A stretch of 64,000 bases of DNA from the NCBI GenBank assembly GCA_903893945.1, contig CAITOF010000006.1:62001-126000 (forward strand), in the 5' to 3' direction. This document shows positions 8,508 to 17,520 of the stretch, in pieces; positions within the stretch are counted from its first letter, which is position 1, and every line of letters starts with the position of its first letter. The notes under the pieces were generated by a model. That model was given only the letters and a program-made list of their open reading frames with translations, was not told the DNA's origin and did no database searches. Position numbers and translations under genes: made by a program. Source of the stretch: an uncultured Oxalobacteraceae bacterium (GTDB lineage: Bacteria; Pseudomonadota; Gammaproteobacteria; Burkholderiales; Burkholderiaceae_D).

Positions 8508-10628
8508 ATGTCTATCCTTCGGTTAAACGTCGCTTCCCGGTTCGTACTCGTATTGTTTATCGGACTGCTTTTTCAGGCAGGAATCTCGGTCATTTCACTT
8601 CTCGATCTTAAGGAGTCGATGCGCAGGGACCGAACCTCCGAGGTAAAACATCTGCTTGAAACGGCGTATAGCACAGTGGTTTTTTATCATGAACAGGCCC
8701 TGAAAGGCGAGATGACCGATGAGCAGGCTCGCAAAGCCGCGAGCGATGCGGTGCGTGCCATGCATTACGATGCCCATAATTATTTTTTCATCTGGGATCT
8801 GGACGGCAATGGTATTGCGCACGGTGGAAACAGCAAGTACGAAGGCAGGAATTATCTGACGGGTCCGGATGCGGAAAATAATCCCGTGGTCTCCTACATG
8901 GTGCGTCAACTTGTCAATGTCGCGAATAGCGATGCCAAAGAGGGTCTGACAACGTATCGCATTCCCAAAGCGGGTCAAACTGTCCCACTTGAAAAAATCG
9001 CCTATAACCGCCTGTTTGAACCCTGGCGATGGTCTGTTGGAACGGGCGCCTATATCGATGACATTGATATTGCCTTCAAGTTGCGCGCCCTGCAATTGTT
9101 CTGGATTTTTCTTCTCCTGATGGTCGTCGCCAGCCTGGTCACCTATTTTGTTGTCCATGACCTTGTGTTGTCGATGCGGCGTCTGTCGCTCAGCATTAAC
9201 AAGTTGACCAACGGTGAAATGGTCAGTGAAATTCCGGATACCGGACGACACGATGAAGTGGGTGTTATGGCCAAGGCATTGCTGGTATTGCGCGATACCA
9301 GCAAAGAAGTATCAGAACTGAAGCTGGATCATTTAACAGGCCTTCCAACCCGCAAACTTCTGGTGGACAGGATCAGACAGGCCAAGGTGCGCAGTGCGCG
9401 AAATGGAATGACAAACGCCTTGTTGTTACTGGACCTGGACAAATTCAAGCCCCTCAATGATACACACGGCCATGATGCCGGCGACAAGTTGTTAAAGGAA
9501 GTCGCCAACCGGCTGAGCCGATCGGTGCGCGAAAGTGATACTGTGGCCCGACTGGGCGGCGATGAATTTGTGGTACTGCTGGTTGATCTGTCGACAGAAC
9601 ATGAGAAGGCAAAAGATATCGCTGCAAAAATAGCTGAAAAAATTTTGGCGTCGCTGAACCAGGACTATTTTTTGGGCCATATTGTCCATCACTGCACGGC
9701 GAGTATCGGAGTGACCCTGTTTATGGGCAAGACTGTGCCGGCCGATGATTTGTTAAAGCAGGCCGATATTGCGATGTACAAGTCGAAAATATCGGGCAGC
9801 GACTGCTGTCAGTTCTTTGAAGACGATAATGAGTTTGATAAACAGGGGCAGATCAACTTCGAGAAGGAAATGCGGACCGCATTGTCCCAACATCAATTTG
9901 TTCTCCATTATCAGCCGCAGGTCACCCTGGACGGTCAACTGCTCGGATGCGAGGCACTGGTTCGCTGGCAGCATCCGACCCGGGGCATTGTCGATCCTGA
10001 AGAATTTCTTCCAATAGCAGAAAAGAAAGGCTTTTCTGCCGCGATCGGCAAAATTGTGCTGGAACAGGCGTGCCTGCAACTGGCTGAGTGGAGCAGGAGC
10101 ATTGAATTAGCGGATCTGAAAATTTCGGTCAATGTCGACATGGTCGATTTTCGGCGGGCCGAGTTTATTGATAATTTCCTGACGATAGTTCAGCGCACAC
10201 GCGTCAACCCGGCACGGCTGGTGCTTGAAATATCTGAGCATGTACTGGCCAACAATGTGCCGGTGGTGATTGAAAAAATGGCGGCATTGCGGAAATTGGG
10301 CGTCAGTTTTTCCATCCATGACTTTGGCATGGGGTATGCGCCCCTGTCATTCCTGTCTGAACTGCCGATTCAGGAAGTTAAAATCTGCCCGTCGTTCGTC
10401 CAGAAGATTTTTAACGACACCAGTTGCCTGGCGACGCCAAAAATGATTCTGGCAATCGCTGCCAGCCTGGGATTAAATACCGTCGCCGTTGGTGTCGAAA
10501 CCCAGGCACAACAGGATTATCTTGTCCAGGCTGGCTGTAATGGTTTCCAGGGCTATTTATGCAGCAGGCCGTTAGCCCCGGAAGAATTTGGGCAGTTTTT
10601 CAGAGCCCGGTATCAGTCAGGAAAATAG
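8508..10628 (+). CDS. Membrane sCache - HAMP - GGDEF - degenerate EAL protein
   Basis: A 706-residue cyclic di-GMP protein. It has membrane helices at about 12-33 and 196-216 bracketing a periplasmic single Cache domain (text such as NYFFIWDLDGNGIAHG), then a HAMP linker. The GGDEF domain is intact: GGDEF at 350-354 with inhibitory-site RESD at 341-344. The EAL domain starts normally (EAL at 482-484, E574 and E577 present) but has replacements at metal-site positions: HD for DD at 604-605, KIC for KID at 625-627, and VGVE for EGVE at 661-664. I infer an active diguanylate cyclase whose EAL half binds or regulates rather than hydrolyses. It ends three bases before the convergent emrB stop. Confidence 0.88.
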   Translation: MSILRLNVASRFVLVLFIGLLFQAGISVISLLDLKESMRRDRTSEVKHLLETAYSTVVFYHEQALKGEMTDEQARKAASDAVRAMHYDAHNYFFIWDLDGNGIAHGGNSKYEGRNYLTGPDAENNPVVSYMVRQLVNVANSDAKEGLTTYRIPKAGQTVPLEKIAYNRLFEPWRWSVGTGAYIDDIDIAFKLRALQLFWIFLLLMVVASLVTYFVVHDLVLSMRRLSLSINKLTNGEMVSEIPDTGRHDEVGVMAKALLVLRDTSKEVSELKLDHLTGLPTRKLLVDRIRQAKVRSARNGMTNALLLLDLDKFKPLNDTHGHDAGDKLLKEVANRLSRSVRESDTVARLGGDEFVVLLVDLSTEHEKAKDIAAKIAEKILASLNQDYFLGHIVHHCTASIGVTLFMGKTVPADDLLKQADIAMYKSKISGSDCCQFFEDDNEFDKQGQINFEKEMRTALSQHQFVLHYQPQVTLDGQLLGCEALVRWQHPTRGIVDPEEFLPIAEKKGFSAAIGKIVLEQACLQLAEWSRSIELADLKISVNVDMVDFRRAEFIDNFLTIVQRTRVNPARLVLEISEHVLANNVPVVIEKMAALRKLGVSFSIHDFGMGYAPLSFLSELPIQEVKICPSFVQKIFNDTSCLATPKMILAIAASLGLNTVAVGVETQAQQDYLVQAGCNGFQGYLCSRPLAPEEFGQFFRARYQSGK

Positions 10629-10631
10629 GGT

Positions 10632-12215
10632 CTAGTGCGCTGCACCGGCATCGGCACCGGAAGGTGCGCCCATCTTCGCAGGTCGTGCCAGCCAGATAAT
10701 CCCGAGTAATCCGATGAAAATTATCGCTGAGACATAGAAAATGTCATTCGCTGCCATCATATACGCCTGCTGGTCAATCGTGCGATTAATCACTGCCAGA
10801 GACTGGTCCATGGTCAAACCTGCACTTTGCAGGCTAGCCAGTGCGTGGGTGGCAGGCAGATTCGCCAGATTGATTCCTTCGGTTAAATGCGCATGGTGCA
10901 TGGCAGCGCGATCTTCCCAGATGGTGGTGGAAATCGAGGTGCCGAAAGCGCCGGCAGTAATGCGCGCAAAATTGGACAGGCCGGACGCACTGGGTATTTT
11001 CTGTTGCGGCAAACCTGACAATGTCAGCGTTACCAGAGGAATGAAGAAGAATGCCATTGCCACTCCTTGCACGAAAGTCGGAATCAATATGGTCATGATA
11101 TCGGCATCGGTATTAAAGCGCGAGCGCATCCACAAAACGATTCCAAAGACGATGAATGATATGGTTGATAAGATCCTTGGATCGACCTTGTTCACATTTT
11201 TTCCAACCAGGGGCGACAGTATGATTGCCATAATGCCCACTGGCGCCAGCACCATGCCCGCCTGTGTGGCGGTATATCCCATATATTGCTGCAGCCATAG
11301 CGGCAGCAGGACGACATTGCCGAAAAACACGCCATAGCCCAGTGACAGGGCAACTGTACCCGTCCAGAAATTGCGGCTGTTAAACAGGTGCAGGTCCACG
11401 ACTGGATGGTCGTCGGTCAGCTCCCACGCGATAAAGAAAACAAAACCGACCACGGCAACAATCGCCAGGGTAATGATCTGGGTGGACTCGAACCAGTCAA
11501 GCTCTTTGCCTTTATCCATCATGATCTGCATGGCGCCGACCCAGACGACCAGCAGGAACAGTCCCACTTTATCAACCGGCAATTTATGAACCACCGATTC
11601 TCTGGTTTTGTAAATACTCCAGGAAATGCCTGCGGCCAGAAAGCCAACCGGTATATTGATGTAGAAAATCCATGACCATGAAATGTGATCCGTGATCCAG
11701 CCGCCGAGCAGCGGTCCCATGACAGGGGCAACCAGAGTTGTCATCGCCCATAACGCCAGCGCGGTTCCCGCTTTGGCTTTCGGATAGCTGGATAACAGCA
11801 ATGACTGTGAAAGCGGAATGATCGGTCCTGTGACGGCCCCCTGCAGCACCCGAAAGGCGATGAGCGATTCGATATTGGGTGCAAAGCCGCATAGCCATGA
11901 CGCGAGCACGAATAACAGGACACTGACAATAAATAAACGTACCTGACCAAATCGCTGAGTCAGCCAGCCGGTCAGGGGTATTGAAATCGCATTGGCTACC
12001 GCAAAGGATGTAATTACCCAGGTTCCCTGCGAAGGGCTCACGCCCAAATCGCCTGAAATGGCCGGAATCGACACATTGGCAATCGATGTGTCGAGCACAA
12101 TCATGAAGGTGGCCAATGCCAGGGCAAACGTTCCCCAGAGCAGCGCTGCGCCCTTGAGCGGCGGATATTCTATATAGGCTGGCCTGCCAGCGTCCGGATT
12201 AGTTTGATTGGACAT
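10632..12215 (-). CDS. emrB: EmrB/QacA-family drug resistance MFS transporter (DHA2)
   Basis: A 527-residue inner-membrane drug:proton antiporter with 14 predicted helices. The family texts FMIVLDTSIANVSIP in helix 1, WVITSFAVANAISIPLTGWL and the GxxxGPxxGG-type antiporter motif (APVMGPLLGGWI) are plain. It is the last gene of the marR-nodT-emrA-emrB run, starting 9 bases after emrA ends. With EmrA and the NodT protein it should form a tripartite pump carrying hydrophobic compounds across both membranes. The stop codon is TAG. The drug range cannot be read from the sequence. Confidence 0.92.
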   Translation of the reverse strand: MSNQTNPDAGRPAYIEYPPLKGAALLWGTFALALATFMIVLDTSIANVSIPAISGDLGVSPSQGTWVITSFAVANAISIPLTGWLTQRFGQVRLFIVSVLLFVLASWLCGFAPNIESLIAFRVLQGAVTGPIIPLSQSLLLSSYPKAKAGTALALWAMTTLVAPVMGPLLGGWITDHISWSWIFYINIPVGFLAAGISWSIYKTRESVVHKLPVDKVGLFLLVVWVGAMQIMMDKGKELDWFESTQIITLAIVAVVGFVFFIAWELTDDHPVVDLHLFNSRNFWTGTVALSLGYGVFFGNVVLLPLWLQQYMGYTATQAGMVLAPVGIMAIILSPLVGKNVNKVDPRILSTISFIVFGIVLWMRSRFNTDADIMTILIPTFVQGVAMAFFFIPLVTLTLSGLPQQKIPSASGLSNFARITAGAFGTSISTTIWEDRAAMHHAHLTEGINLANLPATHALASLQSAGLTMDQSLAVINRTIDQQAYMMAANDIFYVSAIIFIGLLGIIWLARPAKMGAPSGADAGAAH

Positions 12216-12224
12216 AAACCTGAT

Positions 12225-13436
12225 CTATTTCTTCGGGGACTTTTCGCCCAGATTGGCTGCAATGATCTTCTGAATTTCAGCGTCGACATCAGTCGATTCT
12301 GTGGCCAGTATTTCTGTTTGCGGCGCGTTGCCGGATGTGTTGGCCAATGCTTTACCGGACTGGTCGGCAATTTCCACGTCAACTTCCATAGACAGTCCAA
12401 TCCGCAGCGGATGTTCTGCCAGTTCCTTCGGATCCAGTTTAATTCGCACAGGGACGCGCTGTACCACCTTGATCCAGTTACCGGTCGCATTTTGTGCCGG
12501 TAACAATGCAAAAGCAGACCCGGTGCCGACGCCCAGTCCCTCTACTGTACCGTGAAACGGAACATTTTTGCCGTACATGTCAGCGATCAATGTCACCGGC
12601 TGGCCGATACGCATCTTGCGCAGTTGCACTTCTTTAAAATTGGCATCCACCCATAACTGATCCAGTGGAATCACGGCCATCAGGGGGGTGCCCGCCTGTA
12701 TCCGTTGGCCCAGCTGGACACTGCGACGTGCAACATAGCCCGACACCGGGGCAAGCAATTGTGTCCGCTGGAAGTTGATATAGGCCTCACGAAATTTTGC
12801 CGCAGCACTTAACACACGGGGATGATGTTCGATGCGTACGCCCGAGGTCAGTGTTTTATTCGAGGCTAATTGTTCCCTGGCGGACAATTCGCCTGCGACA
12901 GCCGAGTCGTAGGCGCTTTCGGCCGTGGCCAGACCGGCCCTGGCATGATCCAATTCTTCATTCGAAACGCCGCCGATGCTGGCCACGGCCTGACGACGTG
13001 CCAGATCGTCCCTGGCTTTTGCCAATTCATTTCTGGTCCGTGAAATTTCTGCCTGGCGCACGCTTACGTTGGCCTTCAATGTGTCATTGTTGGCATATAA
13101 ATAGCGCGATTCACGCACGGTTTCTGCCAATTGCCCGCGCGCCTGATCCAATGCGACCTGCGCATCGGCATTGTCCAGTTTCACCAGAGTCTGTCCCGCA
13201 TGGACGTAGTCCGTATCCTGAACCTGAATGGCGTTGACCGTGCCAGCAATTTGCGGCGTGATCTGGACAATATTGCCCTGCACGTAGGCATTGTCGGTGT
13301 CTTCGTGTTTGCCATTGTTGATGATCCAGTAGACACCGTAAACAATCGCCACCACGGCGATGACTCCGGCAATTGTCAATAAGGCGGTTTTCCGTTTTGC
13401 CTGACCCGGGATGATTTTTTCAGCTGAGTTATCCAT
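12225..13436 (-). CDS. emrA: EmrA-like HlyD-family periplasmic adaptor
   Basis: A 403-residue membrane fusion protein with one N-terminal membrane anchor (about 17-37, TIAGVIAVVAIVYGVYWI). It has a biotinyl-lipoyl half-motif (NAYVQGNIVQITPQIAGTV), a long alpha-helical hairpin (about 100-205) and a beta-barrel domain. The NAYVQ and APVSGYV segments are typical of EmrA. It links EmrB in the inner membrane to the NodT channel in the outer membrane. It lies 64 bases after nodT and 9 bases before emrB, so the three genes are probably cotranscribed from the promoter ahead of marR. Confidence 0.92.
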   Translation of the reverse strand: MDNSAEKIIPGQAKRKTALLTIAGVIAVVAIVYGVYWIINNGKHEDTDNAYVQGNIVQITPQIAGTVNAIQVQDTDYVHAGQTLVKLDNADAQVALDQARGQLAETVRESRYLYANNDTLKANVSVRQAEISRTRNELAKARDDLARRQAVASIGGVSNEELDHARAGLATAESAYDSAVAGELSAREQLASNKTLTSGVRIEHHPRVLSAAAKFREAYINFQRTQLLAPVSGYVARRSVQLGQRIQAGTPLMAVIPLDQLWVDANFKEVQLRKMRIGQPVTLIADMYGKNVPFHGTVEGLGVGTGSAFALLPAQNATGNWIKVVQRVPVRIKLDPKELAEHPLRIGLSMEVDVEIADQSGKALANTSGNAPQTEILATESTDVDAEIQKIIAANLGEKSPKK

Positions 13437-13500
13437 ATTTTTCCTGATTATTTTCCGCTCAAGTGACTCAAGCGTTAGTTAAATTCAAAAATGATGCTGT

Positions 13501-14934
13501 TTACTTTGTGGCGGCCACTTCTTTGGCAGACATGGATCCGTTAAAACCGCCTCCCAAGGCTCGAATCAGATTTATGTTGAGTTCGATCGAACGGGTCTTC
13601 AGATCATTGGCGGCGCTAAGTTGCGCGAGCACGGCCGATTCGGCATTTAACACCGTGGCCCGATTGACCAATCCTGCTTTTTCCCGCTGCTGGGCAATCT
13701 CGAGCACATTTTCCGCGCTCCGTTGAAGTTCATCCTGTTGCTTTTGCATCTGCACAACCGAACGTAATGAAGTCAACTGGTCGGCAACATCATGAATCGC
13801 TTCAATCAAGGTCTGGTTGTAGCTTTCAACTGCTATGTCATAGTCGGCCGTCCGGTCGCCGAGTTTGGCGCGCAAACGGCCTGCATCAAAGATCGGCAAA
13901 CTGATAGCCGGGCCAACCCCATAGTCGCGGCTGGACCACTCGAGCCAGTGACCGAACCCCAGGCTGGAAAAGCCGGCAAACGCCGACAGATTGACGTTCG
14001 GGTAAAATTCCGCTTTTGTCATGTCAATCTGGCTGCTTGCGGCTTCTGCCCGCAAACGCGCTGCTGTGATGTCGGCACGCCGTCCAACCAGATCAGCCGG
14101 CACGGAATCAGGGATGCTGTTGTTGAGGGTGCCAGGCAAGACTGCAACCAGATCTTTTGTCGCGTCCGGCCCTTTACCAATCAGGGCTGCCAGTGCGTTT
14201 CTTGCCAGACTGATCTGTTCATCAAGTCTGATGATGTCAGACTTGATCGCAGGGATGCCCTGTTTGGAAATTTTCATGTCCTGTCGGGTATCGAGGCCGG
14301 CTTCCAGGCGCCGGTGCGTCAGATTAAACAGTTCATCACGTTGCGCCAGGGTCTTTTCAAGTATCTTTTTCTGTTCGAGATGATGGCCCAGCGTGAAATA
14401 ACTTTTTGCAACACTGGTTTCAATGATGAGGCGCGCAGAATGTATTTCTGCCTGCGCCGCTTTCTCATTACTGATTGCTGCATTCAGTGCCGAGCGATTC
14501 TTGCCCCAGAAATCAAATTCGTAGTTGGCGTCGACCATCAGGGTGTTGGTCGAATAGATCGAGCCGGCAAACGGGGGAGGGTAGAGGCCATTTTCCGTGA
14601 TGCGTTCCGGCATCATGCTGGCATCGATCGCTGCCTCCGGCCATCGGCCTGCTTCTGCCACCTTGGTCATGGCCGCAACTTTGGCCAATCGTGCCTGGGC
14701 AATCCTGATATCGGGGTTGTTGTCCAGTGCCTGTCGCATCAGATCGTTCAGGACAGGATCGTTCAGTACTTCCCATGAGTGGTCGTTGGGCCATTGCAGG
14801 GTCTGGGCTTGCAAGGCCAAATCGGCTGATGTGGTCAGCGTGGAATGGGGCGCGATGCCCGAATAATTAACACATCCTGCCAGCAGCACGCCCAGCAGGG
14901 ATGCCGCACGTTTTAATAGGGGAGATTTCATCAT
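13501..14934 (-). CDS. NodT-family outer-membrane efflux lipoprotein
   Basis: A 477-residue RND/NodT outer-membrane factor. The N-terminus is a lipoprotein signal with lipobox LLAGC and the modified cysteine at about 21. Two TolC-like repeats follow with the usual texts NPDIRIAQARLAKV, YEFDFWGKN and LPIFDAGRLRA. In the assembled pump it forms the trimeric channel through the outer membrane for EmrAB. It starts 27 bases after the marR stop, in the same direction. A second NodT gene in this window, at 22461, belongs to a different exporter. Confidence 0.92.
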   Translation of the reverse strand: MMKSPLLKRAASLLGVLLAGCVNYSGIAPHSTLTTSADLALQAQTLQWPNDHSWEVLNDPVLNDLMRQALDNNPDIRIAQARLAKVAAMTKVAEAGRWPEAAIDASMMPERITENGLYPPPFAGSIYSTNTLMVDANYEFDFWGKNRSALNAAISNEKAAQAEIHSARLIIETSVAKSYFTLGHHLEQKKILEKTLAQRDELFNLTHRRLEAGLDTRQDMKISKQGIPAIKSDIIRLDEQISLARNALAALIGKGPDATKDLVAVLPGTLNNSIPDSVPADLVGRRADITAARLRAEAASSQIDMTKAEFYPNVNLSAFAGFSSLGFGHWLEWSSRDYGVGPAISLPIFDAGRLRAKLGDRTADYDIAVESYNQTLIEAIHDVADQLTSLRSVVQMQKQQDELQRSAENVLEIAQQREKAGLVNRATVLNAESAVLAQLSAANDLKTRSIELNINLIRALGGGFNGSMSAKEVAATK

Positions 14935-14961
14935 GTTGAGTTTCCTGTTCGATGTGTTTGC

Positions 14962-15456
14962 TTAAGCCGCTTGTCCGTTGACCAGCATGCGATCCAGAAG
15001 ACTTTTCAGGGTGTCCAGCTCGTCCTGGTTAAATCCCTTCAAATGATGGTTCATCACTTTGCAAAGATCGGCCGGTATTTTTTGGCAGACACGTTTTCCT
15101 TCTTCGGTTAGCGCCAGATGCACGACGCGTCTGTCCTCGCTGGAACGGGTACGTTCAATCAGTCCTTTATTCTGCAAGCGGTCCAGCATGCGTGTTGTGG
15201 CGCCGGTATCCATGAAAGTGTCTTTGGCAAGCGCCGCTGCAGTTTCCGCTTTGCCGAAATAAATATATAAGAGCGGGCGCCATTGCATCGCGGTTAAATC
15301 ATGTTTCTGCATTTCGATATCTATCATCTTCGTGATGGAGATATGTACCCGGCTCATTTTGTAGCCGACAGCTTCCTGCGGAATATAGTTATCCGGTTTA
15401 TAGAATTCCATTATTTCGGGATCCACTGATGGACCGGATTGTTTCTCTTTTGTCAT
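14962..15456 (-). CDS. MarR-family transcriptional regulator of the efflux operon
   Basis: A 164-residue winged-helix regulator. The DNA-binding core runs from about 50 to 125, with AALAKDTFMDTGATTRMLDRLQ as recognition region and RTRSSEDRRVVHLALTEEG as the wing, the classic MarR signature. It is the first gene of the operon with nodT, emrA and emrB. A perfect-spacing sigma70 promoter overlapped by a palindrome lies just upstream, which suggests autorepression relieved by an exported drug or phenolic ligand. The leader is short (about 23 bases) and lacks a clear Shine-Dalgarno. Confidence 0.93.
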   Translation of the reverse strand: MTKEKQSGPSVDPEIMEFYKPDNYIPQEAVGYKMSRVHISITKMIDIEMQKHDLTAMQWRPLLYIYFGKAETAAALAKDTFMDTGATTRMLDRLQNKGLIERTRSSEDRRVVHLALTEEGKRVCQKIPADLCKVMNHHLKGFNQDELDTLKSLLDRMLVNGQAA

Positions 15457-15484
15457 GATTTGATGGGTTGGATAGGAAGTGGTG

Positions 15485-15510
15485 CAATATAGCTGCTTAG
15501 GCAGATATTG
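15485..15510. promoter_or_regulatory. Probable MarR operator (imperfect palindrome over the promoter)
   Basis: CAATAT and CTGC on one side mirror GCAG and ATATTG on the other, with a two-base insertion in one arm and a four-base centre. The palindrome fills the spacer and -10 of the marR promoter and touches the -35. Size and placement suit a MarR dimer that blocks RNA polymerase. This is inferred from position and symmetry; no binding evidence is available. Confidence 0.6.
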
Positions 15511-15514
15511 TCAA
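15486..15514 (-). promoter_or_regulatory. Sigma70 promoter of the marR-nodT-emrAB operon
   Basis: On the minus strand TTGACA (15514-15509) and TATATT (15491-15486) are separated by exactly 17 bases. The -35 is a perfect consensus and the -10 differs from TATAAT at one base. Transcription would begin near 15479, giving a leader of roughly 23 bases to the marR ATG at 15456. It is the best promoter match I found in the window. Confidence 0.8.
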
Positions 15515-15648
15515 GGCAGTTTAATTTGCCGGGGAAAAAGTATGACGTCTGGCGCCCGGGTCTGCAGAACTGGGCGTCGTTCCGTGCTGGATCGCGTTTG
15601 GAGGGTGTACCGCAACATCAATGGGGGCAACAGATAATGGAAAATCTG

Positions 15649-16641
15649 TCAACAGGCGATAAGATCGGGTGCACCGGACAGGCAGGTGGCGAACTTTTGA
15701 ATATCCACGTTGCCACCGCTGACAATGATACCCACACGCGCACCCGAGACATCGACCACTTTCTGCATGACGGCAGCTGCCGCAAGGCACCCCGTGGGTT
15801 CGACCACCATTTTCATGCGTTCGGCAAAAAAGCGCATCTGTATGCCTAACTGCTCGTCAGTCACAGTCACAATCTCTCTGACGTATTGCTGTATAACAGG
15901 GAACGTCAGCTGACCGACCTGCTGGGTCTGTGCACCGTCGGCGATGGTGGCGGGCAGCGGAATATGGATCCGTGTTCTGCTCCGCATCGATTGTTGAACG
16001 TCATTGCCGGCCAGTGGTTCAACACCGATCACGATGCAGTCCGGTGACAGGGTCGCTGCCGCGACGGCACAGCCGGCCAGTAATCCGCCACCGCCAGTGC
16101 AGACGAACAAATAATCGAGTTGGCCGGCTTCGTCGAACAATTCTTTGGCGGCCGTACCCTGACCGGCTATCACATCCGGATGATCAAAAGGAGGAATCAA
16201 TGACAGTCCGCGTGCCTCGGTGATGCGTGCGGACACGACTTCGCGTTCTTCGACGCCGCGCTGGTAAAGAACGACTTCCGCGCCGTAACCGCGCGTTGCG
16301 GCGATCTTCATGGCGGGCGCGTCATGCGGCATGACGATACAGGTCTGTACCCCGCACAATTGTCCGGCCAGCGCAATGGCCTGGGCATGATTGCCAGATG
16401 AGTACGCAATGACACCTTTCTTTTTCTGCGCGGCACTCAGGCGGCTGATGGCATTGTAGGCACCCCGGAATTTGAAGGCACCGGCGCGCTGGAAATTTTC
16501 ACATTTGAAGTAAAGTTCGGCACGGGTGTGGCGATTGGCCTGACGTGATGTTAGCACGGGAGTTCTGGTTGCCACAGCATGAAGGCAGTCTGCCGCCTCC
16601 AGAATGTCTGCAAACGTTATTGCAAGCGCTGTCGTCGTCAT
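15649..16641 (-). CDS. Threonine/serine dehydratase-family PLP lyase
   Basis: A fold-type II PLP enzyme of 330 residues. The PLP lysine lies in GAFKFRGA (about residue 58), the phosphate loop is CTGGGGLLAG (about 187) and a serine-glycine turn near the end (VSGGNVD) contacts the pyridine nitrogen. It lacks the C-terminal regulatory ACT domains of biosynthetic IlvA, so it is a short catabolic-type enzyme: threonine/serine ammonia-lyase, threo-3-hydroxyaspartate ammonia-lyase or serine racemase. Those activities cannot be told apart by reading. It precedes marR on the same strand by about 190 bases but marR has its own promoter. Confidence 0.82.
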   Translation of the reverse strand: MTTTALAITFADILEAADCLHAVATRTPVLTSRQANRHTRAELYFKCENFQRAGAFKFRGAYNAISRLSAAQKKKGVIAYSSGNHAQAIALAGQLCGVQTCIVMPHDAPAMKIAATRGYGAEVVLYQRGVEEREVVSARITEARGLSLIPPFDHPDVIAGQGTAAKELFDEAGQLDYLFVCTGGGGLLAGCAVAAATLSPDCIVIGVEPLAGNDVQQSMRSRTRIHIPLPATIADGAQTQQVGQLTFPVIQQYVREIVTVTDEQLGIQMRFFAERMKMVVEPTGCLAAAAVMQKVVDVSGARVGIIVSGGNVDIQKFATCLSGAPDLIAC

Positions 16642-16761
16642 GGGATTTGGGTGAAATGAATGTTCGTGTGAATGATTCTAGCACGGCCAGTGGTTAACGC
16701 GCCGCTGGTGACGTTTTATCGAGTGAGTTAGAATGGCTGTTTTACGCACTGAGGGGTGAAA

Positions 16762-17064
16762 ATGTTAAAGCATATCGTCATGTGGAAATTGAAGGAGCAG
16801 GCCGAAGGCGCCGATAAAGCCACGAACGCCGGGAAATTGAAAGCCTTGCTGGAAACCTGTAACAATCTTGTGCCGGGCCTGTTGAAACTGGAAGCGTCGC
16901 TGGCGACCCCGGGGCTGGAAGCCACGTATGACGTGGTTCTGTATATGGAATTTACCGATAAGGCGGCATTGGATGCTTACCAGGATCACCCCACCCATCA
17001 GGCCATCAAGCCCTTTATTGGTGCTGTTCGTTCAGAGCGTCAATGCATGGATTATGAAGTTTAA
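16762..17064 (+). CDS. Dabb-domain (stress-responsive A/B barrel) protein
   Basis: A 100-residue protein that consists of one Dabb domain, a dimeric ferredoxin-like alpha/beta barrel. The opening MLKHIVMWKLK and the segment YDVVLYMEFTDKAALDAYQDHP are characteristic. The role in bacteria is mostly unknown; relatives include stress-responsive proteins. A GTG two codons upstream (16756) is open, but GAGGGG sits at the right distance for the ATG at 16762, which also gives the canonical N-terminus. The GNAT gene follows after 24 bases. Confidence 0.85.
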   Translation: MLKHIVMWKLKEQAEGADKATNAGKLKALLETCNNLVPGLLKLEASLATPGLEATYDVVLYMEFTDKAALDAYQDHPTHQAIKPFIGAVRSERQCMDYEV

Positions 17065-17088
17065 CTACCGATAACGGCTGGATCAATT

Positions 17089-17520
17089 ATGGCGATCAAG
17101 ATAAGTTTGGATAAGTGGCAGGTTCAGAAAGAACAGGCGCGCAGCATACGCATGGCCGTTTTCGTGATAGAGCAGCAGGTGCCGATTGAACTGGAGTGGG
17201 ATGACATGGATGAGTATTGCATCCATGCGGTCGCGACAGATGAAAGCGGTAACGCGGTTGGTACCGGGCGTTTGCTGCCTGACGGTCATATTGGACGCAT
17301 GGCTGTCCTGGCAAGTGCCCGCGGTCGGGGCGTTGGTGGTCTGCTGTTGCAGGAGTTGATGCAGGCCGCACAGCAGCGCGGCGACAAGCGAGCGGTATTA
17401 AGTGCGCAGCGTCAGGCTGAAGGGTTTTACCAGCGATATGGTTTTAAGGCGTTCGGGGAGGAATATCTGGAAGCAGGTATCGTTCACATTGATATGGAAC
17501 ACAGTTATTCAATCAGCTGA
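17089..17520 (+). CDS. GNAT-family N-acetyltransferase (ElaA/YjcF-like)
   Basis: A 143-residue single-domain acetyltransferase. The acetyl-CoA binding motif A reads GRMAVLASARGRGVGGLLL (about 68-86), and the segment FYQRYGFKAFGEEYLEAGIVHIDM is motif B of the ElaA/YjcF branch. The N-terminal text VFVIEQQVPIELEWDDMD is also typical. The substrate is unknown. The last 16 bases overlap the convergent response regulator gene, tail to tail. Confidence 0.85.
   Translation: MAIKISLDKWQVQKEQARSIRMAVFVIEQQVPIELEWDDMDEYCIHAVATDESGNAVGTGRLLPDGHIGRMAVLASARGRGVGGLLLQELMQAAQQRGDKRAVLSAQRQAEGFYQRYGFKAFGEEYLEAGIVHIDMEHSYSIS

Noticed and set aside
8595-9251. Minus-strand frame of 218 codons inside the GGDEF-EAL gene
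   Set aside because: Antisense to a clearly coding Cache-HAMP region and without protein-like features.
13792-14778. Plus-strand frame of 328 codons
   Set aside because: It lies entirely antisense to the NodT lipoprotein gene, whose motifs are clear; its own translation has no recognisable domains.
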